Source: Aradus depressus (Eukaryota; Arthropoda; Insecta; Hemiptera; Aradidae). Taken from it: a DNA stretch of 64,000 nt. The notes under the pieces were generated by a model. The model saw nothing but the letters and a program-made list of their open reading frames with translations. It was not told where the DNA came from and made no database searches. The stretch covers positions 5,438,713 to 5,502,712 of the forward strand of contig OY759222.1 in assembly GCA_963662175.1 (NCBI GenBank). The letters are read 5' to 3'. Position 1 is the first letter of the stretch, and each line of letters opens with the position of its first letter. Position numbers and translations under genes: made by a program. Below are positions 63,861 through 64,000 of this stretch, piece by piece.

Positions 63861-64000
63861 GAAATGGAAAATCCTTATTTTCCCCGATACACTTCTTATG
63901 CAAAAAGCTGCGAGATTGTTCCAGGCTGCTCTTATCCAGGAAAAATGTTTTCAGGCAAGAAATTTAATTATTTTTTTTTTCTGGGTGGGGTGAATAAAAA

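Overview
This is AT-rich eukaryotic DNA, almost certainly from an arthropod and probably an insect. Three spliced exons on the minus strand (49041-49250, 40052-40298, 15186-15311) have matching splice phases. They encode the N-terminal part of an SLC7 (LAT-type) amino acid transporter resembling the insect JhI-21/minidiscs group. Genes spread over tens of kb, tRNA-derived SINEs, LINEs with 12-14 bp target duplications, MITEs and Helentron-like repeats all fit an insect. The species cannot be named from the sequence.

Layout. 1-12153: a tandem pair of large Helentron-like (rolling-circle type) non-autonomous elements. Each is a 5' end, a G-rich satellite of about 142 bp, a 66-bp minisatellite and a terminal hairpin. 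They are separated by a 441-bp satellite and share a near-identical duplication at offset 5588. A very young R1-clade LINE fragment sits inside the second one. 12154-19806: an AT-rich intron with SINEs, exon 3 of the transporter plus two partial copies of it, a hAT-type MITE and an 86-bp minisatellite derived from a LINE C-terminus. 19807-24807: a three-level nest in which an old minus-strand LINE fragment was hit by a TIR-MITE and by a nearly intact plus-strand LINE. 26346-38866: five head-to-tail Helentron-like units with four spacers. 38883-42540: foldback elements, SINEs and exon 2. 42941-47150: an apparently full-length LINE with two intact ORFs. 48290-49250: Helentron-like ends beside a partial copy of exon 1 and exon 1 itself. 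49312-64000: mostly dispersed repeats, SINEs, a candidate 5'UTR exon, and an inverted copy of the array spacer (57480-58870) that looks like an empty insertion site.

How it fits together. The only host gene supported is the transporter, whose introns of about 8.8 and 24.7 kb have become a repeat store. The repeats interact: the satellites between the Helentron-like units appear to be amplified, diverged tRNA-SINE sequence; the G-rich satellite grows out of the Helentron-like 5' region; and LINEs insert into the satellites. The most unusual signals are the head-to-tail rolling-circle arrays, the SINE-to-satellite conversion, the conserved in-frame 22-residue repeat ORF, and the partial exon duplications of the transporter. 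No prokaryotic features, CRISPR arrays or rRNA genes were seen.
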